Shown here one piece after another: positions 1 to 6,999 of a stretch of 28,549 nt of DNA. Every line of letters begins with the position of its first letter. Position 1 is the stretch's first letter. The notes under the pieces are model-generated. The model saw nothing but the letters and a program-made list of their open reading frames with translations, had not been told where the DNA came from and made no database searches. Position numbers and translations under genes: made by a program. Source of the DNA: a virus; the IMG/VR virus record IMGVR_UViG_3300033273_000680, positions 1-28,549 of that record; one strand, given 5' to 3'.

Positions 1-174
1 ACAGAGATGCCTGTTACATGTTTCTCATCTAATCTGTTCAAAGAAATCTTGAATGCAAATAAAGATGCTGAGACTGGTAAGTTGGAAGTATCTGCAGCAG
101 GATTGGCCAGAGTAACCTTTAGTTCTAAGACATATTCGGCAACATATTATCTTGTACAACTTCAAGCTAGCTAA
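1..174 (+). CDS. C-terminal end of a protein, probably DNA polymerase sliding clamp (gp45-like), partial
   Basis: The frame is open from the window edge to TAA at 172-174 (57 codons), so only the C-terminus is seen. The visible part has the layout of a clamp C-terminal subdomain: a helix (SSNLFKEILNA), a strand (KLEVS), then GLARVTF and a final strand (TYYLVQL). Sliding clamps (DnaN, PCNA, gp45) end with the same helix, strand, ligand-like loop and last strand. The clamp-loader genes just downstream fit, because T4-like phages cluster genes 44, 62 and 45. Two bases separate its stop from the dUTPase ATG (TAATAATG), so they are likely co-translated. The identity is inferred from this short shape and context; an unrelated phage protein is possible. 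The true start lies outside the window. Confidence 0.5.
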   Translation, partial: TEMPVTCFSSNLFKEILNANKDAETGKLEVSAAGLARVTFSSKTYSATYYLVQLQAS

Positions 175-176
175 TA

Positions 177-614
177 ATGAAAGTGCGATTCAAAAAGTTA
201 TCGCCTAAGGCAGTTACTCCTAGTTATGCAACACCGGGCGATGCGGGTATGGATGTTACGGCAATCGGCCATCGAATCGATGCTAAACATAACTTCATCG
301 AATATCATACAGGGTTAGCCCTAGAGATTCCAGAAGGTTATGTAGGATTGCTATTTCCTAGATCATCGGTATCTAAGATGGATGTATCATTAGCAAACTG
401 TGTAGGAGTAGTAGATTCGGGATATAGAGGTGAGATAACGTTCCGCTATAAGTTTGCAAAGGATAGTTTCTTTGCAGGAGTGAAGCGTTACAATGACGGT
501 GATAGAATTGGACAATTGGTAATTATTCCTTATCCTTCTATTGAATTAGAAGAAGCTGACGAATTGAATGAAACGATTCGGGGTGAAGGTGGATATGGAT
601 CAACTGGTAGTTAA
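177..614 (+). CDS. dut: dUTP diphosphatase (dUTPase)
   Basis: It hydrolyses dUTP to dUMP and pyrophosphate, keeping uracil out of phage DNA and feeding dTMP synthesis; the enzyme is a cytosolic homotrimer. All five trimeric dUTPase motifs are visible in order: PGDAGMDV (20-27), PRSSVS (61-66), GVVDSGYRGEI (77-87, with uracil-stacking Tyr83), GDRIGQLVI (108-116) and the C-terminal RGEGGYGSTG (135-144) that closes over the active site. The length of 145 aa is normal for the family. The ATG follows the upstream stop by two bases. The gene sits beside clamp and clamp-loader genes, as expected in a replication and nucleotide-metabolism block. Nothing is truncated or missing. Confidence 0.96.
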   Translation: MKVRFKKLSPKAVTPSYATPGDAGMDVTAIGHRIDAKHNFIEYHTGLALEIPEGYVGLLFPRSSVSKMDVSLANCVGVVDSGYRGEITFRYKFAKDSFFAGVKRYNDGDRIGQLVIIPYPSIELEEADELNETIRGEGGYGSTGS

Positions 615-625
615 TATGTTTGGAT

Positions 626-649
626 AAAGTTCCGTCCAAAGTTTCGTCC
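626..649 (+). repeat. 12-bp tandem direct repeat upstream of the GIY-YIG gene
   Basis: Two back-to-back 12-mers, AAAGTTCCGTCC (626-637) and AAAGTTTCGTCC (638-649), differ at one base. They lie between the dUTPase stop and the AT-rich promoter-like motif at 654-662. The placement suggests an operator or protein-binding site, possibly for the endonuclease encoded next door, but the function is inferred. Confidence 0.5.
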
Positions 650-653
650 TAAT

Positions 654-662
654 ATATTTATA
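654..662 (+). promoter_or_regulatory. ATATTTATA promoter-like motif upstream of the GIY-YIG gene
   Basis: ATATTTATA lies 13 bases before the ATG at 676, with a good ribosome binding site (AAGGAG, 666-671) between. The same 9-mer recurs before several other + strand genes in this window. Its core TATTTATA is the reverse complement of the T4 late promoter TATAAATA. A promoter role is inferred from position and recurrence. Confidence 0.4.
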
Positions 663-675
663 ATAAAGGAGTGAA

Positions 676-1308
676 ATGATCATATATTGTGCTCGTAATA
701 TTCATAATAATAAAATGTATATAGGTAAAACTACTAAAGAATTGGAAGTTAGAAAAAGGGGTCATTATGAATCTGCTGCATGCGGATCGGAAACTTATTT
801 TCATAGGGCGTTGCGTCGCGACGAATTCGAGTGGACTATATTAGAACATGTTAAAGATGATATTAATGATCGTGAACAATTCTGGATTGAGAAATTAGAT
901 ACATTTAATACTGGGTATAACATGACCACTGGCGGTGACGGCGGCTTGACGTATAAAAAGGGTGACGAACTATATAATCGTATAAAGCATAAGTTAGGCC
1001 ACCCGGGGGGGTTGAACCCAGGATCTAATCCAGATATACATGCTCGAGCTACGCAGACATATATAGATAAAGCTAAGAAAAGTGAGTATCATGCAACTGG
1101 GAAAGACCATGGCAATTATAAAGGAAAGTTTAAAGAAAAGCATTCGAATTATAAAGGACGTGGGACAAGTGCTACAGCCCGGGCCGTTCGTATCAATAAC
1201 GTTGAATATGTATCATGCGCTGCTGCAGCACGTGCTTTAGACGTTTGTGCCGAAACTGTAAGTAATAGATGTCGTAAAGATAATTACGTCGGATGGGAAT
1301 TTGTTTAA
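676..1308 (+). CDS. GIY-YIG homing-type endonuclease
   Basis: A probable free-standing homing endonuclease that cuts DNA and copies itself into related genomes. The N-terminal GIY-YIG nuclease domain (1-90) shows IYCA (3-6), MYIGKT (14-19), the Arg/His pair R26 and H30 (LEVRKRGH), E67 in REQFWIEKL, and the family-typical GYNMTTGGDGG. The rest looks like DNA-binding modules: repeated N-Y-K-G elements (about 146-162, NUMOD3-like) and a C-terminal helix-turn-helix-like segment (about 171-210, VEYVSCAAAARALDV...). It interrupts the dUTPase and clamp-loader genes and has its own ribosome site and promoter-like motif, as intercistronic homing genes often do. A run of seven G at 1005-1011 lies in frame. 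The target site is not identifiable here. Confidence 0.9.
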   Translation: MIIYCARNIHNNKMYIGKTTKELEVRKRGHYESAACGSETYFHRALRRDEFEWTILEHVKDDINDREQFWIEKLDTFNTGYNMTTGGDGGLTYKKGDELYNRIKHKLGHPGGLNPGSNPDIHARATQTYIDKAKKSEYHATGKDHGNYKGKFKEKHSNYKGRGTSATARAVRINNVEYVSCAAAARALDVCAETVSNRCRKDNYVGWEFV

Positions 1309-1334
1309 TTAAAGAAAAGTTATTATATTAAAGC

Positions 1335-2264
1335 ATGTTTGGAAATGAAAAGCACACCCTATGGACGGAACTCTTCCGTCCTGATACATTGGATGGATAT
1401 GTCGGTAATGAGCATATTATCGAAAAGGTTAAGTTGTATATCGAGTCTGGTGACGTGCCGCATTTATTGTTCTATGGCCAAGCTGGTACTGGTAAGACTA
1501 CATTAGCAAAGATTATTGCAAACAATGTAGATGCAGATGTTATGTACATTAATGCATCCGACGAAAACAATGTAGATACAGTACGTAGTAAGATTAAGAA
1601 CTATGCTAGTACAGTAGGATTTAAGCGTTGGAAGATTGTAATTCTTGATGAGGCAGATTATATGACGCCTAATGGCCAAGCAGCGTTACGTAATCTAATG
1701 GAGACGTTTAGTAAGACAACTAGATTCATTCTTACATGTAACTACGTAGAGAAGATCATCGATCCTATTCAAAGCCGTTGCCAGACCTTTGGTATTACGC
1801 CTCCTAACAAGACGGAGGTAGCAAAGCGTATTGTTTCTATCCTCAAAGAGTTGAATGTTGAATTTGATAAAGAAGATCTTGTAGCTATCGTTAATGCCGG
1901 CTATCCGGATGTAAGACGTGTTCTAAACTCATGTCAGCGCCAGGTAGTAGATGGTAAGCTGCAAGTAGATGCAACGAGTATCATTCAAGCAAATTATATG
2001 ACCAAGGTATTGGATATCCTTAGTAGTGACGTATCTAAGAAAGATGCATTCAAGTCTATTAGACAAACGATTGCAGATAGCAAGGTAAAGGATTTCACTG
2101 CATTGTACAAGTTTCTTTTCGATGAGATCGATAATTATGCTAAAGGGCATATTGCAAGTGTTATTCTAATTTTGGCAGAACAGCAGTATCAAGACGCATT
2201 TGCAGTTGATAAAGAGTTACATGTGATGGCTACTATGGTAAAAATTCTAAATGAGATCAAGTAA
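1335..2264 (+). CDS. Clamp loader large subunit, AAA+ ATPase (gp44-like)
   Basis: The ATPase subunit of the T4-type clamp loader, which opens the sliding clamp and loads it at primer-template junctions. Visible AAA+ signatures are Walker A GQAGTGKTT (48-56), Walker B IVILDEAD (101-108), a sensor-1 strand RFILTCNY (130-137), the SRC arginine-finger motif (147-149) and sensor 2 in VRRVLN. The 309 aa length is close to T4 gp44 (319 aa), and a C-terminal oligomerisation domain follows. Its stop overlaps the next ATG by one base (TAATG), coupling it to the zinc-ribbon gene and then gp62. The ribosome site before the ATG is weak. No ATPase residue appears lost. Confidence 0.95.
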   Translation: MFGNEKHTLWTELFRPDTLDGYVGNEHIIEKVKLYIESGDVPHLLFYGQAGTGKTTLAKIIANNVDADVMYINASDENNVDTVRSKIKNYASTVGFKRWKIVILDEADYMTPNGQAALRNLMETFSKTTRFILTCNYVEKIIDPIQSRCQTFGITPPNKTEVAKRIVSILKELNVEFDKEDLVAIVNAGYPDVRRVLNSCQRQVVDGKLQVDATSIIQANYMTKVLDILSSDVSKKDAFKSIRQTIADSKVKDFTALYKFLFDEIDNYAKGHIASVILILAEQQYQDAFAVDKELHVMATMVKILNEIK

Positions 2265-2506
2265 TGAGTAAAGTATTAGGAATGGATGGGCAGCAGCCTC
2301 CACCGCAGGCGAATATTAATATTCGACCGGAGGATTTGAAGAATATTGTATGTGAGAATTGCGGAGGAAGATTCTTTAGAGAGGTGCAATCATTTAAACG
2401 CATTTCGGCATTGATTTCGCCTACCGGTAAAGAACAGATTATGCCAGTACCGACGTTCCGTTGTGACGATTGCGGTCATATTAACGAGGAGTTTATGCCT
2501 AAGTAA
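2264..2506 (+). CDS. Small zinc-ribbon protein of the clamp-loader operon
   Basis: An 80-residue protein with two CxxC knuckles, CENC (30-33) and CDDC (67-70), that should bind one zinc ion. The N-terminus is proline/glutamine rich and probably disordered; a loop and strands lie between the knuckles. It overlaps gp44 and gp62 by one base on each side, so all three are probably made together. Location suggests an accessory role in the replisome or in nucleic-acid binding, but the sequence shows no enzyme motif and no function is known to me. Confidence 0.8.
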   Translation: MSKVLGMDGQQPPPQANINIRPEDLKNIVCENCGGRFFREVQSFKRISALISPTGKEQIMPVPTFRCDDCGHINEEFMPK

Positions 2507-2946
2507 TGAAAAAGGCTAAAACAATATTCGATCATATCGCTGGCATTACGTATAAGAAAGTAGATTGGGATGAGCTAACCGAGGCTGATCAAAAATCATT
2601 CTCACCATATCTAATTAATCGTTGGCTTTCAATGAACTATGAACTTATCGAGTATGTAGATATGTTCCAGCGTTATACAGTCGGTCCGTTGAGTACTAAG
2701 AACGTATATCAATTATATCACGGACTGTTACCAGAACGCAAGTTCTTTTCAAAATATATCAAAGGCAAGAAGGCTGATAAGTACAACAAGGATTTGATTG
2801 CTAAAGTAGCAGAACATTTTCAAGTATCTAAATCAGAGTCAGAGGAGTATGTTGCTATTCTTATTGATCAGCATGAAGATGAACTTCGTGATATGTTACG
2901 TAAGTACGGCAAGACAGATAAGGAGATCAATCAATGGCTAAAGTAA
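2506..2946 (+). CDS. Clamp loader small subunit (gp62-like)
   Basis: The non-ATPase partner of gp44 that completes the 4:1 T4-type loader. Recognition rests on the fold-typical start (IFDHIAGITYKK, then ADQKSFSPYLINRWLSM at about 28-44) and the helical KFFSKYIKGKK segment, which I associate with gp62 of T4-like marine phages, plus its place after gp44. At 146 aa it is shorter than T4 gp62 (187 aa), in line with my recollection of compact marine versions. It starts at the TAATG junction with the zinc-ribbon gene and overlaps the next gene by 13 bases. There is no Walker motif, as expected. Confidence 0.8.
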   Translation: MKKAKTIFDHIAGITYKKVDWDELTEADQKSFSPYLINRWLSMNYELIEYVDMFQRYTVGPLSTKNVYQLYHGLLPERKFFSKYIKGKKADKYNKDLIAKVAEHFQVSKSESEEYVAILIDQHEDELRDMLRKYGKTDKEINQWLK

Positions 2947-3191
2947 TTCGCGAAGGCAAGACCAAAGTAGAATTCAAAGAACATGTGAATCATCCAGATC
3001 ATTATGGCGGCGATCAAGTGTATGAAGCTATTAAAGTTATCGAAGCCTGGGAGTTAGATTTTTGTTTAGGCAATGTAGTTAAATACGTATCTAGGGCAGG
3101 CAAAAAGGATCCGACTAAAGAGCTAGAAGATCTGGAAAAGGCAAAGTGGTATCTCCAACGTCGTATAGATCAATTAAGTAGTAAAGACTAA
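2934..3191 (+). CDS. DUF3310 (SaV-like) protein
   Basis: This 85-residue protein carries the DUF3310 signature: NHPDHYGG (19-26), a YEAIKVIEAW helix, LGNVVKYVSRAGKKD, and ELEDLEKAKWYLQRRI at the end. The family is common in phages, and a related domain occurs in T7 gp1.7, reported as a nucleotide kinase. Whether this stand-alone version has such activity cannot be told from sequence. The start overlaps gp62 by 13 bases, and no better start is visible. Its stop is followed directly by an ATATTTATA motif, so it probably closes the first transcription unit. Confidence 0.85.
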   Translation: MAKVIREGKTKVEFKEHVNHPDHYGGDQVYEAIKVIEAWELDFCLGNVVKYVSRAGKKDPTKELEDLEKAKWYLQRRIDQLSSKD

Positions 3192-3199
3192 TATTTATA
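3191..3199 (+). promoter_or_regulatory. ATATTTATA promoter-like motif
   Basis: This is a copy of the recurring 9-mer, directly after the DUF3310 stop and 19 bases before the ATG at 3219. A ribosome site (TTAGGAT) lies between. The promoter role is inferred. Confidence 0.4.
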
Positions 3200-3218
3200 A
3201 AAAACATTAGGATCTACT

Positions 3219-4115
3219 ATGGCAGAGAAGAAAGAGACAATTAATAAGCTCGGAAAAGACCTTGACAAGATAATCAAGGACATGAAAAAGGCTAGTGAGG
3301 ATTATGCAAAGGCCGACGGAGAAAAGCGTCCGGAGTTATTAATTAAACTCAAAGATCTTACGCGTGAAAAGGCTGCCGCTAAAGACAAATTAGCACATGC
3401 AATTGCAGATGCTGAGAAAGATCCGATGTTGAATATCTCCGAAGGCATGCCTAAGTTGGCTAGTCTCATACCAATCATCGAATCTGCAGAGGACGCCGAT
3501 GCGGATATTGAAAAGGCATTGAAGGCCGGCTTAAATGACTTCAAAGCAGCTTTTAATTCATTAGAGGATGAAGCTAAAGAAGATGTAGCTCAGGTCGATG
3601 AAAGTGTAATTGAAGAAAATTTGCGCGAAAAAAAAGGCGAGCTAAATGAAGCAGTTGGCCCGCTTTTTATTATTAGCATAATAGCCGCGGCGCCAAAGGC
3701 ATTGGAAATTATTGCTAAAGCAATGGGTAAGCTCATCAAAGTATTCAAAACAAAAGTAAAAGGCCAAGAGGATGCCGACGATCCAGCATTTATTAAAGGC
3801 GTACTTGATTTTGCACATAAATGGCATAAAGGTTACGTAAAAATGATCAAATGGATGCTTTGGGCAACTGGAATACTTGCTAAGGCTAAACTAAAAAAAG
3901 ATGATCCGGGAGCCCAAAAGGCTGCAGAAGTAATTTATTATGTAATCGTATTTGGACTAATGATGGCGTCCGGAGCCGCAGCAGTTGGAGCAGCTGCAAA
4001 AGGACATGCCTCCATGGCAGCCGGCGAAGGTGCATTAGCAGCAATTAAGTCAGCCGAAGTGATTGAATTTTTGGGAGCACTGGGCATTAGTGGCGTATCT
4101 AAAGGCTCTGTATAA
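3219..4115 (+). CDS. Helical, membrane-prone protein with a possible prohead-protease site
   Basis: No known enzyme family is recognised. Residues 1-65 are rich in Lys, Glu and Ala and look coiled-coil. Residues 66-140 are acidic and Ala-rich. A junction at 140-145 (GELNEA) fits the T4 gp21 cleavage rule [LI]-x-E before a small residue. Directly after it come hydrophobic segments, VGPLFIISIIAAA (146-158) and VIYYVIVFGLMMASGAAAVGA (238-258). A charged N-terminal half followed by a hydrophobic C-terminal half suggests a packaged or injected virion protein that is processed during head maturation. This is inference. It stands alone with its own promoter-like motif and is followed by a palindromic gap. 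Confidence 0.7.
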   Translation: MAEKKETINKLGKDLDKIIKDMKKASEDYAKADGEKRPELLIKLKDLTREKAAAKDKLAHAIADAEKDPMLNISEGMPKLASLIPIIESAEDADADIEKALKAGLNDFKAAFNSLEDEAKEDVAQVDESVIEENLREKKGELNEAVGPLFIISIIAAAPKALEIIAKAMGKLIKVFKTKVKGQEDADDPAFIKGVLDFAHKWHKGYVKMIKWMLWATGILAKAKLKKDDPGAQKAAEVIYYVIVFGLMMASGAAAVGAAAKGHASMAAGEGALAAIKSAEVIEFLGALGISGVSKGSV

Positions 4116-4121
4116 AAGTAC

Positions 4122-4135
4122 AACAAAGCTTTGTT
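4122..4135. other. 14-bp perfect palindrome in the 4116-4165 gap
   Basis: AACAAAGCTTTGTT is a perfect inverted repeat between two genes, followed by TCTTT. As RNA it would give only a five-pair AT stem, so it is a poor terminator; a binding site for a dimeric protein is possible. It contains AAGCTT and could be chance. Confidence 0.25.
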
Positions 4136-4154
4136 TCTTTAAATGTATGTACAT

Positions 4155-4163
4155 ATATTTAGT
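4155..4163 (+). promoter_or_regulatory. Variant ATATTTAGT promoter-like motif before the nuclease gene
   Basis: This variant of the recurring ATATTTATA element ends only two bases before the ATG at 4166. If it acts as a -10 element, the transcript would start inside or at the start codon, which makes it the weakest site of the series. Confidence 0.2.
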
Positions 4164-4165
4164 AT

Positions 4166-5101
4166 ATGCATAATTTAATTAAGTTCAATCAGAGAGAACG
4201 TCTTCCTGGCGAACGTAAGATTTCATATTCACAGTTTTCAATGTATTCGAAATGTCCGAAGCAATGGGAATTGGCATATGTGAAAGGTTTACGTACTTTC
4301 AGTCAAAGTATTCATACATTGTTTGGTACTGCATTTCATGAAACATTGCAGACCTATCTCACCGTAATGTATGAAGAGTCTGCTAAGAAAGCAGATGAAT
4401 TGGATTTGCCGAAGATGTTGAAAGATCATATGGCTCGTCTATATAAAGAAGCAGTTGAGGAGATGGGCGACCATTTCTCTAACAAATTTGAGTTGGGTGA
4501 GTTCTATGAGGACGGTCTTGCAATTCTAGATTACATCAAAAAGAATCGTGCCAAGTATTTCTCAGCGAGACATGAAGAGTTGGTAGGCATTGAGGTTCCT
4601 ATCTATCATGAGGCTGACGATGATAACAAGAACGTTATGATGTTAGGCTTCCTTGATGTTGTTATTCGAGATAAGCGTACGGATAAGATCAAGATTATTG
4701 ATATCAAGACTAGTACAATGGGATGGAATAAGTATCAGAAAGCTGATAAACTCAAAGCGTCCCAATTGGTTTTGTATAAGGAGTACTTTGCGCAACAGTA
4801 TGGTTTTGATGTGGAGAAGATTGATATCCTGTACTTTATTGTTAAGCGTAAGTTGGTAGAAGGAGCAATGTTTCCTCAGAAGCGTATTCAAGAGTTTATT
4901 CCAGCCTCCGGCAAGCCTACCCGTAACAAACTTAAGCGTTCATTGAATGAATGGATTGCTACTAGTTTCGATAAGGACGGCAATTATAATACAGCAAGGC
5001 CGTATCTGGCGGTAGCAGGTAAGAACAAGAAGAACTGTAAGTACTGCGAATTTGCGGAAAACGATGAGTTGTGTCCATTTGCAAAGAGGATTAGAGAATG
5101 A
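4166..5101 (+). CDS. Cas4/RecB-like PD-(D/E)XK nuclease with an iron-sulfur cluster
   Basis: A probable DNA exonuclease of the PDDEXK_1 type (Cas4, AddB and RecB-C relatives), likely acting in recombination or end processing. The active-site pattern is clear: H58 in FGTAFHET, D164 in GFLDVVI, D179 and K181 in IIDIKTS, and QLVLYKEYF as motif QxxxY. Four cysteines fit a [4Fe-4S] cluster: C30 in SKCPKQW, then C291, C294 and C303 (CxxC-x8-C) at the C-terminus, the usual Cas4/AddB arrangement. The 311 aa length has room for only the nuclease domain; there is no helicase. It overlaps the SLOG gene by ATGA. Chromosomal Cas4 is adjacent to cas1/cas2; none is seen here. Confidence 0.9.
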   Translation: MHNLIKFNQRERLPGERKISYSQFSMYSKCPKQWELAYVKGLRTFSQSIHTLFGTAFHETLQTYLTVMYEESAKKADELDLPKMLKDHMARLYKEAVEEMGDHFSNKFELGEFYEDGLAILDYIKKNRAKYFSARHEELVGIEVPIYHEADDDNKNVMMLGFLDVVIRDKRTDKIKIIDIKTSTMGWNKYQKADKLKASQLVLYKEYFAQQYGFDVEKIDILYFIVKRKLVEGAMFPQKRIQEFIPASGKPTRNKLKRSLNEWIATSFDKDGNYNTARPYLAVAGKNKKNCKYCEFAENDELCPFAKRIRE

Positions 5102-5499
5102 AGGTGGCAATGATCGGTAGCCGTCGTTATGAAAACAAGCGTAAGATCAAAGAAACCTTAACTAATCTCAGACGACGGTTTGGTGACGAACTAATTATTA
5201 TTTCGGGAGGAGCGCGCGATGGCGCTGATAAGTATGCACGTAAATATTCAATTGAGTTTGGAATTACATATAAAGAATTCAATCCAGCACATACACCTAA
5301 GAACTTGTATAGTGCAATGACTGAATCATACTATGGCAAACCTTATCATGCTTCTCAGTTCCATCATCGTAATTATCTTATTGCACAAGACTGCGATGTT
5401 ATGATGGCATTCATACCATATGAAGATAGATCTCCCGGATCGGAAAGTGCAATAAAAGCAGCAAAAAGATTGGGTAAAAAGGTTATCATAATTACCTAA
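5098..5499 (+). CDS. SLOG-superfamily DUF2493/YspA-like protein
   Basis: A Rossmann-like nucleotide-binding protein of 133 aa. Visible elements are MIGSRRY (5-11), IIISGGARDGADKYA (34-48), RNYLIAQDCDVMMAF (91-105), and SPGSESAIKAAKRLGKKVIII (about 112-132). The glycine-rich GGARDGAD loop is the DUF2493/SLOG ligand site. SLOG proteins are thought to sense or process nucleotides or nucleic-acid-derived ligands; the substrate here is unknown. It is translationally coupled (ATGA) to the Cas4-like nuclease, which suggests linked function or simply gene packing. It ends the first block; 45 bases follow before the glycan operon. Confidence 0.85.
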   Translation: MKVAMIGSRRYENKRKIKETLTNLRRRFGDELIIISGGARDGADKYARKYSIEFGITYKEFNPAHTPKNLYSAMTESYYGKPYHASQFHHRNYLIAQDCDVMMAFIPYEDRSPGSESAIKAAKRLGKKVIIIT

Positions 5500-5502
5500 A
5501 GC

Positions 5503-5511
5503 ATATTTATA
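5503..5511 (+). promoter_or_regulatory. ATATTTATA promoter-like motif at the head of the glycan operon
   Basis: This copy of the recurring motif lies 33 bases before the first glycosyltransferase ATG, with a strong ribosome site (AAGGAG, 5533-5538) in between. No other such motif was noticed in the gaps between here and 19448, so this may drive the whole island. The promoter role is inferred. Confidence 0.45.
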
Positions 5512-5544
5512 ATAAATTAAAAGAACGGTTACAAGGAGCATTTA

Positions 5545-6999
5545 ATGCAAGAAATAAAGTTACCTAAGCTTAGGAAAGTAGATCCTAACAAGCCAAAAAA
5601 GAAGAAGATCTTATTATTATCAGATGACCTGCGTATGCATTCTGGCATTGCAACTATGTCGCGCGAGTTTGTAATGGGTACTTGTGCACATTATGACTGG
5701 GTTCAAGTTGGAGCAGCAGTAAAACACCCCGAAGAAGGTAAGGTATTTGATATTTCTGAGGCAGTATCAAAAGAAACGGGCGTATCAGATGCCAACGTAA
5801 AGATTTATGCTACATCTGGGTATGGCAATCAACGTGTACTTAAGGAAGTATTGGCAATAGAAAAGCCTGATGCAATTCTACATTTTACTGACCCTAGATT
5901 TTGGGGATGGTTATATCAGATGGAACACGAACTCCGTCAAACATATCCATTGATGTACTATAACATTTGGGATGACTTGCCATATCCGCATTGGAATGAG
6001 CCATTTTATGAATCATGTGATTTGATCATGAATATTTCACGTCAGACACAGAATATCGTAAAGAATGTACTTCAGAAGTTTCCAAAGCCAGATTGGGCAG
6101 TTCAATGGGTTCCTCATGGTATAAACGAAAACAAATTTTTTCCAATTGAAGAGGGACATGAGCAATATGATGAGTTCATAAAGTTTCGTGATGATTTCAA
6201 AAAAGAACATAATGCAGAGTTTATCGTATTCTGGAACAATAGGAATATAAGACGTAAGCAGCCTGGAGATTTGATTCTCGCATTTAGCGAATTTTGTAAA
6301 CGACTCTCTCCAGAACAAGCTAAAAAATGTGCGTTGTTTATGCATACGCAAGTTGTAGATTCTAACGGCACTGATTTATTAGCTGTTAAGAGAGCAGTTG
6401 CACCAGATTGTAATATTATCTTTAGTACAAATGCAATTGATCCGAAGATTATGAATTTCTATTATAATATGTCAGATGTCACTGCTAATATTGCATCTAA
6501 TGAAGGATTTGGGTTGTCTCATGCCGAGTCATTGATGTCAGGCACACCGATCATTAATAATGTTACTGGTGGATTGCAAGATGGCTGTAGATTTGAAGAT
6601 GAAGATGGTGTTTGGATAGAGTTTACGACAGAATTTCCTTCTAATCATAATGCTGATTATAAAAAGCATGCGGAATGGGCTAAACCTGTGTTTCCGAGTA
6701 ATAGATCATTACAAGGATCGCCCCAAACGCCGTACATCTTTGATGACCGAGTCGATTATAAAGATGTTGCAGATGCAATTGAATATTGGTATGAACTTAC
6801 GCCGAAGGAACGTAAGGAAATGGGCGAGGCGGGTAGAAATTGGGTTACGGGTAATGAATCTAATTTTTCATCGCGGCGTATGTCTGAAAGATTTATCGAA
6901 TGTATCGATACGTGTTTCGAAAAATGGGAACCACGTAAAAAGTTCTCATTATTTACAGTCGAACAACCTAAGAAGTTAGAAAAGGTCGGAGTATTATGA
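5545..6999 (+). CDS. GT-B glycosyltransferase, GT4-like, with an N-terminal KLPK motif
   Basis: A probable retaining glycosyltransferase that moves sugar from a nucleotide donor. The N-terminal Rossmann half starts at KKKILLLSDDLRMHSGIA, and the C-terminal donor half holds E320 and E328 in EGFGLSHAE (the EX7E motif) followed by SLMSGTPII. The length of 484 aa is somewhat long for GT4. Unusual ends: residues 5-13 read KLPKLRKVD and the last residues end PKKLEKVGVL, resembling peptides at the C-terminus of the next gene. It is the first gene of the island, has a strong AAGGAG site and overlaps the next gene by ATGA. The acceptor is unknown; no signal peptide or membrane segment is seen. Confidence 0.88.
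   Translation: MQEIKLPKLRKVDPNKPKKKKILLLSDDLRMHSGIATMSREFVMGTCAHYDWVQVGAAVKHPEEGKVFDISEAVSKETGVSDANVKIYATSGYGNQRVLKEVLAIEKPDAILHFTDPRFWGWLYQMEHELRQTYPLMYYNIWDDLPYPHWNEPFYESCDLIMNISRQTQNIVKNVLQKFPKPDWAVQWVPHGINENKFFPIEEGHEQYDEFIKFRDDFKKEHNAEFIVFWNNRNIRRKQPGDLILAFSEFCKRLSPEQAKKCALFMHTQVVDSNGTDLLAVKRAVAPDCNIIFSTNAIDPKIMNFYYNMSDVTANIASNEGFGLSHAESLMSGTPIINNVTGGLQDGCRFEDEDGVWIEFTTEFPSNHNADYKKHAEWAKPVFPSNRSLQGSPQTPYIFDDRVDYKDVADAIEYWYELTPKERKEMGEAGRNWVTGNESNFSSRRMSERFIECIDTCFEKWEPRKKFSLFTVEQPKKLEKVGVL

Noticed and set aside
1005-1011. Seven-G run in the GIY-YIG gene as a frameshift site
   Set aside because: The reading frame is complete across it and the downstream DNA-binding modules are in frame, so there is no sign of a shift.
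4122-4135. Terminator made by the palindrome after the 298-residue gene
   Set aside because: The RNA hairpin would have only five AT pairs and a four-base loop with no real T-tract.
6037-6371. Two - strand open frames inside the first glycosyltransferase
   Set aside because: They overlap each other and the GT4-like gene, lack ribosome sites and have low-complexity composition, so they are shadows.
6650-6979. 109-codon + strand frame inside the first glycosyltransferase
   Set aside because: It is an alternate frame of a gene with clear motifs, and the translation resembles no protein family.
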